Source: Variovorax sp. PAMC26660 (GTDB taxonomy: Bacteria; Pseudomonadota; Gammaproteobacteria; Burkholderiales; Burkholderiaceae_C). From it: a stretch of DNA of 64,000 bases. Where the stretch lies: the NCBI RefSeq assembly GCF_014302995.1, contig NZ_CP060295.1, forward strand, positions 2,657,501 to 2,721,500, given 5' to 3'. A program made the position numbers and the translations under genes. The first letter of the stretch is position 1. The number at the start of each line of letters is the position of its first letter. The notes below the pieces were generated by a model that ran no database searches, had not been told where the DNA came from, and saw only the letters and a program-made list of their open reading frames with translations. This document shows, piece after piece, positions 42,665 through 51,380 of the stretch.

Positions 42665-43864
42665 TCAGTGCGCGCCCGACACCACCACCGGAATCTCGGT
42701 CGCAGGCGGCGTGTTGCGGCTGCGGCCGCAGCGCACGAGGCCGTCGATCATCACCATGCCCACGCCCGGAATGTCGCCGAGCTGCACGCTTTCGAGCAGG
42801 CCCGGTGCGGGCGAATGCTGCGCGCGGTCCATGAACACGAAGTCGGCATCGCGGCCCACTTCGATCAGACCGCAGTTGAGCTTGCGGATCTTCGCGGTGT
42901 TGCCGGTGGCGAAGCAGAACACCAGCTCGGCCGGGATGTTCGCGATGGACGACAGCATCGCCACCATGCGCAGGATGCCCAGCGGCTGCACGCCCGAGCC
43001 GGCAGGCCCGTCGGTGCCCAGGATCACGCGGTGCGGGCACTTGAGTTCCAGCGCGGCCTTGGCCGCCGCAATGGCGACCTTCTCGTTGCCGTTGTGCACG
43101 ATCTCGATGGCGCGCGACGACTTCTCGCACAGCTCGCACACATGCGCCTCGGGCAGCGAGGTGTGGCCGCCGTTGATGTGGCCGATGATGTCGGCGTCGG
43201 CTTCGAGCACCACGTCCTTGTCGATCAGGCCCGAGCCCGGGATCGACGGGCCGCCCGTGTGGATCGTGCTCTGGATGCCGTACTTGCGCGCCCAGGCCAC
43301 CATCTCCTTGGCCTCGTAGCCGGCCTTCACCGAGCCCAGGCCCACTTCGCCGAGCAAGGTCACGCCGGCTTCGGCGAGTTCCTTGAAGTCGCTCTCGACC
43401 ATGCCCTTCTCGATGATCGGCGCGCCGGCCAGCACCTTCACGCCACCGGGCCGGAAGTTGTCGAAGGCGCGCTGCGCGGTGATGGCCAGCGCCTTCAGTC
43501 CGACGATGTCCTTGGGGCGACCCGGCAGGTGCACTTCGCCCGCCGAAATCATCGTCGTCACGCCGCCGTGCATGGTCGAGTCGATCCAGCCGATCTGGCC
43601 CTGGCGCGGCGTCCAGTCGCCGAACACCGGGTGCACGTGGCTGTCGATCAGGCCGGGCGCCACGCAGGTCTTGCGCGCGTCGATGACGGTCTGCGCGCCT
43701 TCGAGGTCGCAGTCTTTCTCCTTGCCGACCGCGACGATCAGGCCGTCGTTCACCACGATGGTGTCTGCGTCGAGGATGGGCTTGTCGATGTCGCCCGAGA
43801 GCAGCAGCCCTATGTTCTTGATGACGACCTTGCCCGACTTTGCGCCGGCTGCGATTTCTGCCAT
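42665..43864 (-). CDS. enamidase-like amidohydrolase
   Basis: A 399-residue amidohydrolase-superfamily protein. The metal-binding HVH is in PGLIDSHVHPVFGDW, further ligands lie near LLGEVGLGS, TIHTGG and IGHINGG, and the late Asp in LGTDGPAGSG. Overall it resembles the enamidase of the Eubacterium barkeri nicotinate pathway, which opens 1,4,5,6-tetrahydro-6-oxonicotinate to 2-formylglutarate and ammonia. This reading is by recollection. The 6-hydroxynicotinate-reductase-like gene 1.8 kb away strengthens it. It overlaps the TetR gene by 55 bases and is probably cotranscribed with it. Confidence 0.8.
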   Translation of the reverse strand: MAEIAAGAKSGKVVIKNIGLLLSGDIDKPILDADTIVVNDGLIVAVGKEKDCDLEGAQTVIDARKTCVAPGLIDSHVHPVFGDWTPRQGQIGWIDSTMHGGVTTMISAGEVHLPGRPKDIVGLKALAITAQRAFDNFRPGGVKVLAGAPIIEKGMVESDFKELAEAGVTLLGEVGLGSVKAGYEAKEMVAWARKYGIQSTIHTGGPSIPGSGLIDKDVVLEADADIIGHINGGHTSLPEAHVCELCEKSSRAIEIVHNGNEKVAIAAAKAALELKCPHRVILGTDGPAGSGVQPLGILRMVAMLSSIANIPAELVFCFATGNTAKIRKLNCGLIEVGRDADFVFMDRAQHSPAPGLLESVQLGDIPGVGMVMIDGLVRCGRSRNTPPATEIPVVVSGAH

Positions 43865-44580
43865 TTCGTGGTGTCCTCGTCGTGGGGTGGGGTGTTGTTG
43901 TCTTGTATGTCGTCCGCGCGCACGGTGCGCAGCACGGTCTCGATCACGAAGTCTTCCCAGTGCGTGATCGCCTCGGGCGACTCCAGCGGCTCGCCGAGGA
44001 AGGCGGTCAGCGTGTGCCGGTTGGAGGTGTAGAAGTAGCCGGTGGATGCGATCAGCAGATAGATGTCGCGCGCCACCAAGTCCTTGCGGAACAGGCCCTG
44101 CTCCGAGCCGCTGGCAAGGATCTCGGAAATGATCGCCACCGCCCGCGACGAATACTCGCGCGCCCGCAGCGACTTGGAAATATGCCGGCCCTTGTGCAGG
44201 TTCTCGGTGTTCAAAAGCGTCACGAACTCGGGGTTCTTGCGGTAGTAGCCCAGCACGAAGCGGATGACTTCGGTGAGCGCTTCCACCGGGCGCGAAGCGT
44301 CGAGCGCAATGGCGGCTTCGGCATCGTCCATGCGCTGGTAGATGCCTTCGAGCACCGCGATGAACAGCCCCTCTTTGCTGCCGAAGTAGTAGTAAATCAT
44401 CCGGTCGTACGACTTGGCGGCCTTGGAGATCTTCTCCACGCTGCCACCGTCGTAGCCGTACTTGGCGAACACCTTGGTCGCCGACTTCAGGATGCTGTCG
44501 CGAGTGGCCTGCGCCGCGGCCTCGCGCACACCGGTGCGGCGCTGAGGCTTGGGCTTGGCTGTGGAGCGGCTTTCGGCCAT
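43810..44580 (-). CDS. TetR-family regulator of the nicotinate-type cluster
   Basis: A 256-residue TetR-type repressor. The DNA-binding domain is ATRDSILKSATKVFAKYGYD plus YYYFGSKEGLFIAV at about 25-75, followed by a helical ligand domain. The C-terminal 30 residues are polar and overlap the start of the enamidase gene. The start chosen is MAESRSTAKPKP; the longer frame upstream would run into the ferredoxin reductase gene. The inverted repeats at 45526-45580 are its likely operators. Confidence 0.86.
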   Translation of the reverse strand: MAESRSTAKPKPQRRTGVREAAAQATRDSILKSATKVFAKYGYDGGSVEKISKAAKSYDRMIYYYFGSKEGLFIAVLEGIYQRMDDAEAAIALDASRPVEALTEVIRFVLGYYRKNPEFVTLLNTENLHKGRHISKSLRAREYSSRAVAIISEILASGSEQGLFRKDLVARDIYLLIASTGYFYTSNRHTLTAFLGEPLESPEAITHWEDFVIETVLRTVRADDIQDNNTPPHDEDTTKWQKSQPAQSRARSSSRT

Positions 44581-44602
44581 CGTGCGCGCAGCGTCTCTTG
44601 TC

Positions 44603-45376
44603 TTACTTCTCTGCGAAGGCGCGCTCGACGACGAAGTCGCCCGGCGTGCTCGTGTTGCCTTCCTTGAAGCCACGCGCCTCCAGGATGTGCTTCAGGTCCA
44701 CCAGCAGGCCAGGGCTGCCGCACAGCATGACGCGGTCTTCCTCGACGTTCAGCGGGGGCAGGCCCAGGTCGTCGGTGAGCTTGTTGGTCTCGATCAGGTC
44801 GGTGATGCGGCCCTGGTTGCGGAACTCTTCGCGCGTGACCGTGGGGTAGTAGAGCAACTGCTTTTCGATCATCTCGCCCAGGATCTCGTGCTTGGGCAGG
44901 TGGTCGGTCACGAGGTCGTGGTAGGCCAGTTCGTCGACCTGGCGCACGCCATGCACCAGGATGACCTGCTCGAACTTCTCGTAGGTGTCCGGGTCGCGGA
45001 TGATGCTCATGAACGGTGCAAGACCGGTGCCCGTGCCGAACAGGTACAGGCGCTTGGCCGGCAGCGTGTAGTCGATCAGCAGCGTGCCGGTGGGCTTGCG
45101 GCCCACGATCACGGTGTCGCCCACCTGGATGTGCTGCAGCTTCGAGGTGAGCGGGCCTTCTTCGACCTTGATGCTCAGGAACTCGAGATGCTCCTCGTAG
45201 TTCGGGCTCACGATGCTGTACGCGCGCAGCAGGGGCTTGTTGTTGACCTTCAGGCCGATCATCGTGAAATGACCGTTCGAGAAGCGCAGCGCCGGGTCGC
45301 GCGTGGTGGTGAAGGTGAACAGGCGGTCGGTCCAGTGGTGGACGCTCAGGACGCGTTCTTCGCTGAATGCACTCAT
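44603..45376 (-). CDS. fpr: ferredoxin-NADP(+) reductase
   Basis: A 257-residue flavoprotein that passes electrons between NADPH and ferredoxin. The FAD-binding RAYSIVSPNYEE, GRKPTGTLL and the NADP-binding LFGTGTGLAPFMSI and MLCGSPGLL blocks match the bacterial Fpr subclass, including a C-terminal FVVERAFAEK end. Because the 6-hydroxynicotinate reductase of E. barkeri takes electrons from ferredoxin, this gene may feed the divergent reductase-like protein. It may also be the general housekeeping Fpr. Confidence 0.92.
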   Translation of the reverse strand: MSAFSEERVLSVHHWTDRLFTFTTTRDPALRFSNGHFTMIGLKVNNKPLLRAYSIVSPNYEEHLEFLSIKVEEGPLTSKLQHIQVGDTVIVGRKPTGTLLIDYTLPAKRLYLFGTGTGLAPFMSIIRDPDTYEKFEQVILVHGVRQVDELAYHDLVTDHLPKHEILGEMIEKQLLYYPTVTREEFRNQGRITDLIETNKLTDDLGLPPLNVEEDRVMLCGSPGLLVDLKHILEARGFKEGNTSTPGDFVVERAFAEK

Positions 45377-45525
45377 ACGGAACTCAGTTGGTTGGAAACA
45401 GAAAAATACGGAGCCGGAATGCTCGCCAGCAGGGCGGCGGCCGTCAACCGGCTCCAGCCCGCCAATTGTCGTTGGTCGGCAAAAACCCCGAGAGAAAACA
45501 CCATTGCAAGCATCGGGCCCGTTTG

Positions 45526-45580
45526 CTACATTGATCTCGAATGTAGTGAACGCAACATGAAAGTGTAGGGAATGCTACAC
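45526..45580. promoter_or_regulatory. two inverted repeats between fpr and the reductase-like gene
   Basis: CTACATT-N7-AATGTAG at 45526-45546 and GTGTAG-N6-CTACAC at 45563-45580. Both are perfect and share the CTACA/TGTAG half-site. They lie in the divergent promoter region and precede the plus-strand start by 94-148 bases. They are candidate operators of the adjacent TetR regulator. The rest of the gap shows nothing further. Confidence 0.6.
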
Positions 45581-45673
45581 AAACGGCAGCCGCCGCACAA
45601 GCGGGCAGACGGCACGTTTGTTGCAACCCTCGCCGAACGGTATTGCCCGACACACGCCCACGAGATCGCCCCG

Positions 45674-47305
45674 ATGACAGAACACACCAAGACAGACGGA
45701 TTGCCCGGCATGGACATGCCGGTGGTCGCCGAAGCCGGCAGCAGCGCCTTCGGCAAGGCTGCGCCACGCAACGAGCGCATGAGCACAGCCAAGGTCGAGT
45801 GCAACGCATGCCCCGTGCTGTGCCAGATCTCCGATGGCCGCACCGGTGCCTGCGATCGCTATGCCAACAAAGAGGGCGTGCTGGTGCGTGTCGACCCCGT
45901 GGTGCTGCTGCGCCGCACGATCGCAGCCGATGCGCCTGCGCTGGTGTCGTTCAATCGCACCACTGAAGCCCCGGCAGCCGAAGCCGCCGACTCAGCAGCC
46001 GCACCCGACTGGAACGGCGACCTGCTGCACGCCGACGAAGTCTTCGTCACCGGCGTGGGCTCTTCCACCACCTACCCCGACTACAAGCCCGCCCCCTTCA
46101 TCGTGGCCTCCAAGGCCCGTGGCGTCGACATGGTCACCGTCGTCACCGAAGGCATCTTCAGCTACTGCAGCTTCAAGGTGAAGATCGACACCGACCGCTT
46201 CCTCGGCTCCGAGCAGGCCAACGTGCGCTACCGCGGCGAAGTGGTGGGCCACGTCACCACGGCCGAGTACGGCTCGCAGATGCTCTCGCTGGGCGGCGTG
46301 CACCACCTCACCGGCGGCAGCAAGAAGGAAGGCCGCATGACGGCCGAGCTGATGCAGCTGCTGGGCAACAAGAAGGCGGTGGAGTGCACCATCGACGGCG
46401 GCTCCACCCTCGTCATCCAGGCCGGCAAGGCGCCCATCGTCAATGGCGTCGAAGAGCAGCGCATGCGCGTGGGCTGCGGCTCGGCGGCGGTCGGCATCTT
46501 CGCGCGCCAGTTCGCGGGCGTGGCCGACGAGGTGGTGGTGGTCGATGATCACATCACCGGCGTGCTCACCGAACACCAGGCCGGCCGCTGCCTCGACATG
46601 GCGCCCTCGGGCATCCAGATGCTGGGCCGCAAATCGACGCCGGGGCGCTACTTCCAGGTGGCGAACCCAGGCAACGGCTGGGGTGGCACCGACATCGCCG
46701 ATCCACTGTCGATCATCGAAGGCTGGGAAGAGGGCGTTGCGCGCCCGGGCCTGCGCCTGTTGATGACATCGACCACCGGTGAGCACGCGCAGTGGTACGT
46801 GCTCGACGAAGCGCTCAAGCCCATCGAGCAGGACATGCCCGCCGAAGTGAAGCGCATCGTCGATCGCATCGGCGAGAACTGCGAGCCTTCGCTGTGCACC
46901 GTGCTGTTCCTCGGCGGCGCCGGCGGCAGCCTGCGCGCGGGCGTCACCGAAAACCCTGTGCTGCTGACGCGCGCCATCAAGCGCGCGCTGGTCAACGTCA
47001 CCTGCGGCGGTGCGCCGGCCTATGTGTGGCCTGGCGGCGGCATCACCGTGATGGCCGATGTCATGCGCATGCCCGACAACAGCTTCGGCACCGTGCCCAC
47101 CCCGGCCATCGTGGCGCCCATCGAGTTCAGCATGCGGCGCGACGACTACGAAGCGCTCGGCGGCCACATGGGCCACATCTTCTCGCTCGAACAGGCGCTC
47201 GCGCGCGGTGCATGGCAGGAAGACGGCGCACCGATCGCGCGCCAATGGCTCATCGTGGACGAGGCCAATCCGTGGCCGCTCGGCCACGCTCCGATGCTGG
47301 GTTGA
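45674..47305 (+). CDS. 6-hydroxynicotinate reductase-like protein
   Basis: A 543-residue protein recognised as the 6-hydroxynicotinate reductase type known from E. barkeri (Hnr), which reduces 6-hydroxynicotinate to 1,4,5,6-tetrahydro-6-oxonicotinate. A cysteine cluster CNACPVLCQISDGRTGACDRY starts near residue 43 and suits an iron-sulfur centre. The remainder has many Gly-rich turns (FLGGAGGSLRAGV, VTCGGAPAYVWPGGG). It is the first gene of a long plus-strand operon. The start is uncertain: the next ATG at 45779 (MSTAKVECNACP) gives 508 residues and puts the cluster at the very N-terminus. Confidence 0.8.
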   Translation: MTEHTKTDGLPGMDMPVVAEAGSSAFGKAAPRNERMSTAKVECNACPVLCQISDGRTGACDRYANKEGVLVRVDPVVLLRRTIAADAPALVSFNRTTEAPAAEAADSAAAPDWNGDLLHADEVFVTGVGSSTTYPDYKPAPFIVASKARGVDMVTVVTEGIFSYCSFKVKIDTDRFLGSEQANVRYRGEVVGHVTTAEYGSQMLSLGGVHHLTGGSKKEGRMTAELMQLLGNKKAVECTIDGGSTLVIQAGKAPIVNGVEEQRMRVGCGSAAVGIFARQFAGVADEVVVVDDHITGVLTEHQAGRCLDMAPSGIQMLGRKSTPGRYFQVANPGNGWGGTDIADPLSIIEGWEEGVARPGLRLLMTSTTGEHAQWYVLDEALKPIEQDMPAEVKRIVDRIGENCEPSLCTVLFLGGAGGSLRAGVTENPVLLTRAIKRALVNVTCGGAPAYVWPGGGITVMADVMRMPDNSFGTVPTPAIVAPIEFSMRRDDYEALGGHMGHIFSLEQALARGAWQEDGAPIARQWLIVDEANPWPLGHAPMLG

Positions 47306-47335
47306 AAAATGCTCGCGTCAACGTGCGCCGTGGCT

Positions 47336-47440
47336 CTTGCCCCTTCCCCCGCTGGGGGAAGGCTGGGATGGGGGCGGGCAGAGCGCCTGATGGATGCGCC
47401 GCGTGCCTCCACACCGACCCTCCCCCGGAAGGGGAGGGAG
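47336..47440. repeat. dispersed repeat, family 2 copy 2 (inverted orientation)
   Basis: The left arm CTTGCCCCTTCCCCCGCTGG... is the reverse complement of the right arm of copy 1, so this copy lies the other way round. Hairpins CCTTCCCCCGCTGGGGGAAGG and CCCTCCCCCGGAAGGGGAGGG are separated by about 45 bases. It sits inside the operon between the reductase-like gene and the UPF0280 gene. Confidence 0.75.
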
Positions 47441-47466
47441 AAATGCGCGCAGCCTGGGGGCGAGCC

Positions 47467-48372
47467 ATGACCGCCCAACGCACAGCGCTCGACAACGACC
47501 GTTGGCACTTCAACCATGGCCCGATCGACATCGTGGCCGAGGCGCACGGCGACCCGTATGCCGTCGCGGCTGCGCACGACGCGGCCTGGGCGCGCTTTAC
47601 TTACGTGCTCGAAGAGCTGGTGCAAGAACTGCCGCTGCTGCGTCTGCCCGTGACCGACAAGATGCGTCCGCGCGGCGTCGTCGCGCGCCGCATGTGGGAC
47701 GCCTGCGCTGCGTTCTCGCCCATGTTCATCACGCCGATGGCGGCGGTCGCGGGTGCCGTGGCGCAAGAGCTGATGCCTTTCTACGAGCGCCCCGGCATCG
47801 AACGCGCGTGGATCAACAACGGCGGCGACATTGCGCTGCACCTCGCCCCCGGCCAGAGTGCGCGCGTCGGTGTGTTCGCCGACATCGCGCGCTTCGACTG
47901 GCGCGAGAACAGCGGCCTGCTGACCACCGACGGCCAGTTCGAGCTGCGCGAAGAGCAGCCCGTGCGCGGCGTGGCCACCAGCGGCTGGCGCGGCCGCAGC
48001 TTCTCGCTGGGCATCGCCGACAGCGTGACGGTGCTGGCCGCCACAGCGGCGCAGGCCGACGCCGCCGCCACCGTGATCGCCAACGCAGTCGATGTCGATG
48101 ACGACGCCATCCGCCGTCGCCCCGCCAGCGAATGCAAGGACAACAGCGACCTGGGCGACACCCTCGTCACTGTCGATGTGCCGACGCTTGCACCTTCGCA
48201 GGTCAAGAGCGCACTCGATACGGGCGTGATCTGCGCGAAGGTGCTGCAAAAAGGCGGGCTCGTGTGGGCCGTTCTACTCGTTTGTCAGGGGCAGTGGCGA
48301 CTTGTCGAGCCCTTATGCTCGAAGGCGCTCAAGGCAGAGCTGCCAAAGACAGTTGGTTCAGTATTTGCTTAA
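47467..48372 (+). CDS. UPF0280 family protein (ApbE-like fold)
   Basis: A 301-residue protein of the UPF0280 family, whose known structures resemble ApbE, the flavin transferase (family knowledge). Segments WINNGGDIALHLAPGQSARV and GVATSGWRGRSFSLGIADSV carry the Gly-rich, Asp-containing motifs of that fold. Its role here is unknown. One idea is maturation of the neighbouring reductase with a covalent flavin; another is a catabolic step. The ATG following the repeat was chosen. Confidence 0.82.
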   Translation: MTAQRTALDNDRWHFNHGPIDIVAEAHGDPYAVAAAHDAAWARFTYVLEELVQELPLLRLPVTDKMRPRGVVARRMWDACAAFSPMFITPMAAVAGAVAQELMPFYERPGIERAWINNGGDIALHLAPGQSARVGVFADIARFDWRENSGLLTTDGQFELREEQPVRGVATSGWRGRSFSLGIADSVTVLAATAAQADAAATVIANAVDVDDDAIRRRPASECKDNSDLGDTLVTVDVPTLAPSQVKSALDTGVICAKVLQKGGLVWAVLLVCQGQWRLVEPLCSKALKAELPKTVGSVFA

Positions 48373-48393
48373 CGAAAAGCAAGGTTCTTTTTC

Positions 48394-49035
48394 ATGATCG
48401 AAATTCGTCGCGTCTTCACCCATGTCGAGCACATCCACCACGAGTTCGGACCGCGTGCCGACACCCCGTTGGTGCGTGGTGCCATCGGCGTCGTGCTGAC
48501 CAATCCTTTCGCCGGCCGCTACGAGCCCGACATCCTTCCGATGATGGCGCTGCTCGATCCCGTGGGCGTCGACATGGCGCACAAGCTGCACGCCGCGATG
48601 GACGTGCCGCTCGACCAGATCGCCACCTACGGCAAGGGCGCCATCGTCGGCGCCGATGGCGAGCTGGAACACGGCGCGCTCTGGCATGTGCCCGGCGGTT
48701 ATGCGATGCGCGAACTGCTCGGCTGGAAGGGCAGTCGCGTGGCCTACACAGCGGGCAAGGCCGAAGAGAAATCCGGCCAGCCTGCCAATGCACTTTCCAT
48801 CGTGCCTTCGACCAAGAAGGTCGGTCCGCCCGGCGCCACGCTCGACGTGCCGCTCACCAACATCAATGCCAGCTACGTGCGTGGCCAGTTCGACGCCATC
48901 GAAGTGCGCGTACCGGGTGCGCCGGCTGCGGACGAGATCGTCTTCATCCTTGCGATGAGCACTGGTTACCGGGTGCACGCTCGCGTTGGCGGCCTGCTTG
49001 CCAAGGACATCAGCAAGTGGGATGGTTTGAGATGA
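48394..49035 (+). CDS. DUF1185 (AA_synth) family protein, first paralogue
   Basis: A 213-residue cytoplasmic protein of the DUF1185 'amino acid synthesis' family. Family blocks are GAIGVVLTNPFAGRYEPDIL, TYGKGAIVGADGELEHGA, PSTKKVGPPGATLDVPL and DEIVFILAMSTGYRVHARVG. No enzymatic activity is assigned to the family to my knowledge. It starts 21 bases after the UPF0280 gene and is about one-third identical by eye to the next gene but one repeat away. Both may be subunits of one enzyme. Confidence 0.85.
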   Translation: MIEIRRVFTHVEHIHHEFGPRADTPLVRGAIGVVLTNPFAGRYEPDILPMMALLDPVGVDMAHKLHAAMDVPLDQIATYGKGAIVGADGELEHGALWHVPGGYAMRELLGWKGSRVAYTAGKAEEKSGQPANALSIVPSTKKVGPPGATLDVPLTNINASYVRGQFDAIEVRVPGAPAADEIVFILAMSTGYRVHARVGGLLAKDISKWDGLR

Positions 49036-49036
49036 C

Positions 49037-49232
49037 GCCTTGCTTTTCTGTTCGTCGCGCTGTGTTTGGCGTGTGTCGTTCAGGGCGACACTCACGCCGA
49101 CACGGTGCTCTTTTTCGCGAATGTCCCCCGCTTCGCTCCTCCTTTATTTCGCGAAAAAGAGCCCCGTATCGGCGCGAGCGTTGGACAGAGCAGTCGTTGA
49201 TCAGCGGTACATCAGCAGCGTGTCCATGTGCG
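49037..49232. repeat. structured dispersed repeat, family 1 copy B
   Basis: A 24-bp stem with two mismatches (arms 49095-49118 and 49151-49174; ends GCTCTTTTTCGC / GCGAAAAAGAGC) encloses the loop core GAATGTCCCCCGCTTCGCTC...TTTATTTC. Flanks match copy A near 17.7 kb. It fills the first half of the 413-base gap between the two DUF1185 genes; no gene is supported there. Confidence 0.8.
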
Positions 49233-49319
49233 AATGACACCGGGTGCTCCCCGCAGCGAAATAAAGGAGGAGCGAAGCGGGGGACATTCGCGGAGGGGAG
49301 CACCCGGTGTCATTCGCAC
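49228..49319. repeat. structured dispersed repeat, family 1 copy C (inverted core)
   Basis: A 25-bp perfect stem (49228-49252 with 49295-49319; GACACCGGGTGCTCCCC and complement) around a 42-base loop. The loop is the reverse complement of the copy A/B core (GCGAAATAAAGGAGGAGCGAAG...ACATTCGC). It directly abuts copy B, so the pair forms a double-hairpin unit. The remaining bases to 49448 show no further structure. Confidence 0.8.
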
Positions 49320-49448
49320 TCGCCCCGAACGAACCCGAACCCGCTCCGAACAGCAGCACCGCGACAAAAGCCCACCGAACACAAAGCACCTTGACCGCGC
49401 ACACACCGCTAACAAGCCGCAGCACCAGAGACAAGGAATCAAGAGAAC

Positions 49449-50033
49449 ATGACCGCCAACATCCGCAAGCTCGTCATCCAGGTCGATGAAACCCGCAGGG
49501 AAATGGGCCGCGACGTTTCACCGCCCACGCGCCGTGCCGTCGCCATTGCCGTGATCGAGAACCCCTACGCTGGCCGCTACAACGAGAACCTCGACGAACT
49601 CATCGCCATCGGCGAAGAACTCGGCGCGCTGCTGGGCCAGAAGGCTGTGAAGGCGCTTGGCATCGAGCCCGGCCAGGCGCAGAGCTACGGCAAGGCTGCC
49701 ATCGTCGGCGAGAACGGCGAACTCGAACATGCGGCCGCCATCCTGCACCCCAAGCTCGGTGCGCCGCTGCGGCTGGCGGTCGAGAAGGGCGCGGCGCTCG
49801 TGCCCTCGGCCAAGAAGCAAGGCACGCTGGGCACCGCCATCGACGTGCCGCTCGGCCACAAAGACGCCGCCTTCGTGCGCAGCCACTTCGACGCCATCGA
49901 AGCCCGCGTGTCCGACGCACCGCGCGCCAACGAAATCGTGGTCGCCGTGGCCGTCACCGACAGCGGTCGTCCGCTGCCCCGCATCGGCGGCCTGCAAGTC
50001 AGCGAAATCAAGGGCGAAGACGGTCTGCGTTGA
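49449..50033 (+). CDS. DUF1185 (AA_synth) family protein, second paralogue
   Basis: A 194-residue protein of the same family as the gene upstream. Matching blocks are RRAVAIAVIENPYAGRYNEN, SYGKAAIVGENGELEHAA, PSAKKQGTLGTAIDVPL and ANEIVVAVAVTDSGRPLPRI. It retains the same order of conserved Gly, Asp and Lys positions, consistent with a paired heteromer or two related reactions. The binding-protein gene follows after 57 bases. Confidence 0.85.
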   Translation: MTANIRKLVIQVDETRREMGRDVSPPTRRAVAIAVIENPYAGRYNENLDELIAIGEELGALLGQKAVKALGIEPGQAQSYGKAAIVGENGELEHAAAILHPKLGAPLRLAVEKGAALVPSAKKQGTLGTAIDVPLGHKDAAFVRSHFDAIEARVSDAPRANEIVVAVAVTDSGRPLPRIGGLQVSEIKGEDGLR

Positions 50034-50090
50034 CCCGTCTTCTCACCATCACAGCATCGTGTTTTCTGTTCGAACCCAAGGAGCTTCCCG

Positions 50091-51299
50091 ATGATTCCAT
50101 TGCGCCATGTTTTCTGCGCCGCTTCCGTCGTCACGCTGGCCACAGCGGCCCTTGTCCCCGCGCATGCGCAGGGCGTGATCAAGATCGGTGAAATCAACAG
50201 CTACAAGGCGCAGCCCGCCTTCCTGGAGCCCTACAAGAAGGGCATGGAACTGGCGGTCGACGAGATCAATGCCAAGGGTGGCATCAACGGCAAGAAGATC
50301 GAACTCATCAGCCGCGACGACAACGCCAACCCCGGCGACGCCGTGCGCGTGGCCGAAGAACTCATCTCGCGCGAAAAAGTCGACGTGCTGGCCGGCGCCT
50401 TCCTGTCGAACACCGGCCTGGCGCTGACCGACTTCGCCAAGCAAAAGAAATTCTTCTACCTGGCCGCCGAACCGCTCACCGACAAGATCGTCTGGAGCAA
50501 CGGCAACAAGTACACCTACCGCCTGCGCCCCTCGACCTACATGCAGGTCGCGATGCTGGTGCCAGAGGCCGCCAAGCTCAAGAAAAAGCGCTGGGCCATC
50601 GTGTACCCCAACTACGAATACGGCCAGTCGTCGGCCGCCACCTTCAAGACCTTGCTGAAGGCCGCGCAGCCCGACGTCGAGTTCGTCACCGAGCAGGCGC
50701 CGCCGCTGGGCAAGGTCGACACCGGCAGCGTGGTACAGGCCCTGGCCGATGCCAAGCCCGACGCGATCTTCAACGTGCTGTTCGGCGCCGACCTCTCCAA
50801 GTTCGTGCGCGAAGGCAACACGCGTGGCCTGTTCAAGGACCGTGAAGTCGTCAGCGTGCTGACCGGCGAGCCCGAGTACCTCGACCCGCTGAAGGACGAA
50901 GCGCCCAACGGCTGGATCGTGACCGGCTACCCGTGGAACGGCGTCAAGACGCCCGAGCACAAGGCCTTCCTCGATGCCTACCAGGCCAAGTTCAAGGACT
51001 ACCCGCGCCTGGGTTCGGTAGTGGGCTACAGCGCCATCCACTCGATCGCGGCCGGTATCAAGAAGGCTGGCAGCACCGACACCGAAAAGCTCGTCGCGGC
51101 CTTCAAGGGCCTGCAGGTCGACACGCCCTTCGGCAAGATCAACTACCGCGCGCAGGACAACCAGTCCACCATGGGCGCGTACGTCGGCAAGACCAAGAAC
51201 GACGGCGGCAAGGGCGTGATGGTCGACTACGTCTACCTCGACGGCGCCAAGTTCCAGCCGTCCGACGACGAAGTGAAAAAGATGCGCCCTGCGGACTGA
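50091..51299 (+). CDS. branched-chain-type ABC substrate-binding protein 1
   Basis: A 402-residue periplasmic protein. The signal peptide ends near LVPAHAQ, then the Leu/Ile/Val-binding-type fold (IKIGEINSYKAQPAFLEPYK, ELAVDEINAKGGINGKKIEL, KKRWAIVYPNYEYGQSSAAT). It precedes the permease and two ATPases. Position in a nicotinate-type island suggests a pyridine carboxylate or amide as cargo, though the fold mostly serves amino acids, amides and urea. Confidence 0.9.
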   Translation: MIPLRHVFCAASVVTLATAALVPAHAQGVIKIGEINSYKAQPAFLEPYKKGMELAVDEINAKGGINGKKIELISRDDNANPGDAVRVAEELISREKVDVLAGAFLSNTGLALTDFAKQKKFFYLAAEPLTDKIVWSNGNKYTYRLRPSTYMQVAMLVPEAAKLKKKRWAIVYPNYEYGQSSAATFKTLLKAAQPDVEFVTEQAPPLGKVDTGSVVQALADAKPDAIFNVLFGADLSKFVREGNTRGLFKDREVVSVLTGEPEYLDPLKDEAPNGWIVTGYPWNGVKTPEHKAFLDAYQAKFKDYPRLGSVVGYSAIHSIAAGIKKAGSTDTEKLVAAFKGLQVDTPFGKINYRAQDNQSTMGAYVGKTKNDGGKGVMVDYVYLDGAKFQPSDDEVKKMRPAD

Positions 51300-51380
51300 C
51301 CGCACGGCTCCTGCAACGCGCCAGCCGCCGCTGATTGATGGCGGCCGGCGCGGATGTCTCCAGTTTCCTCAGGGTCCCTC

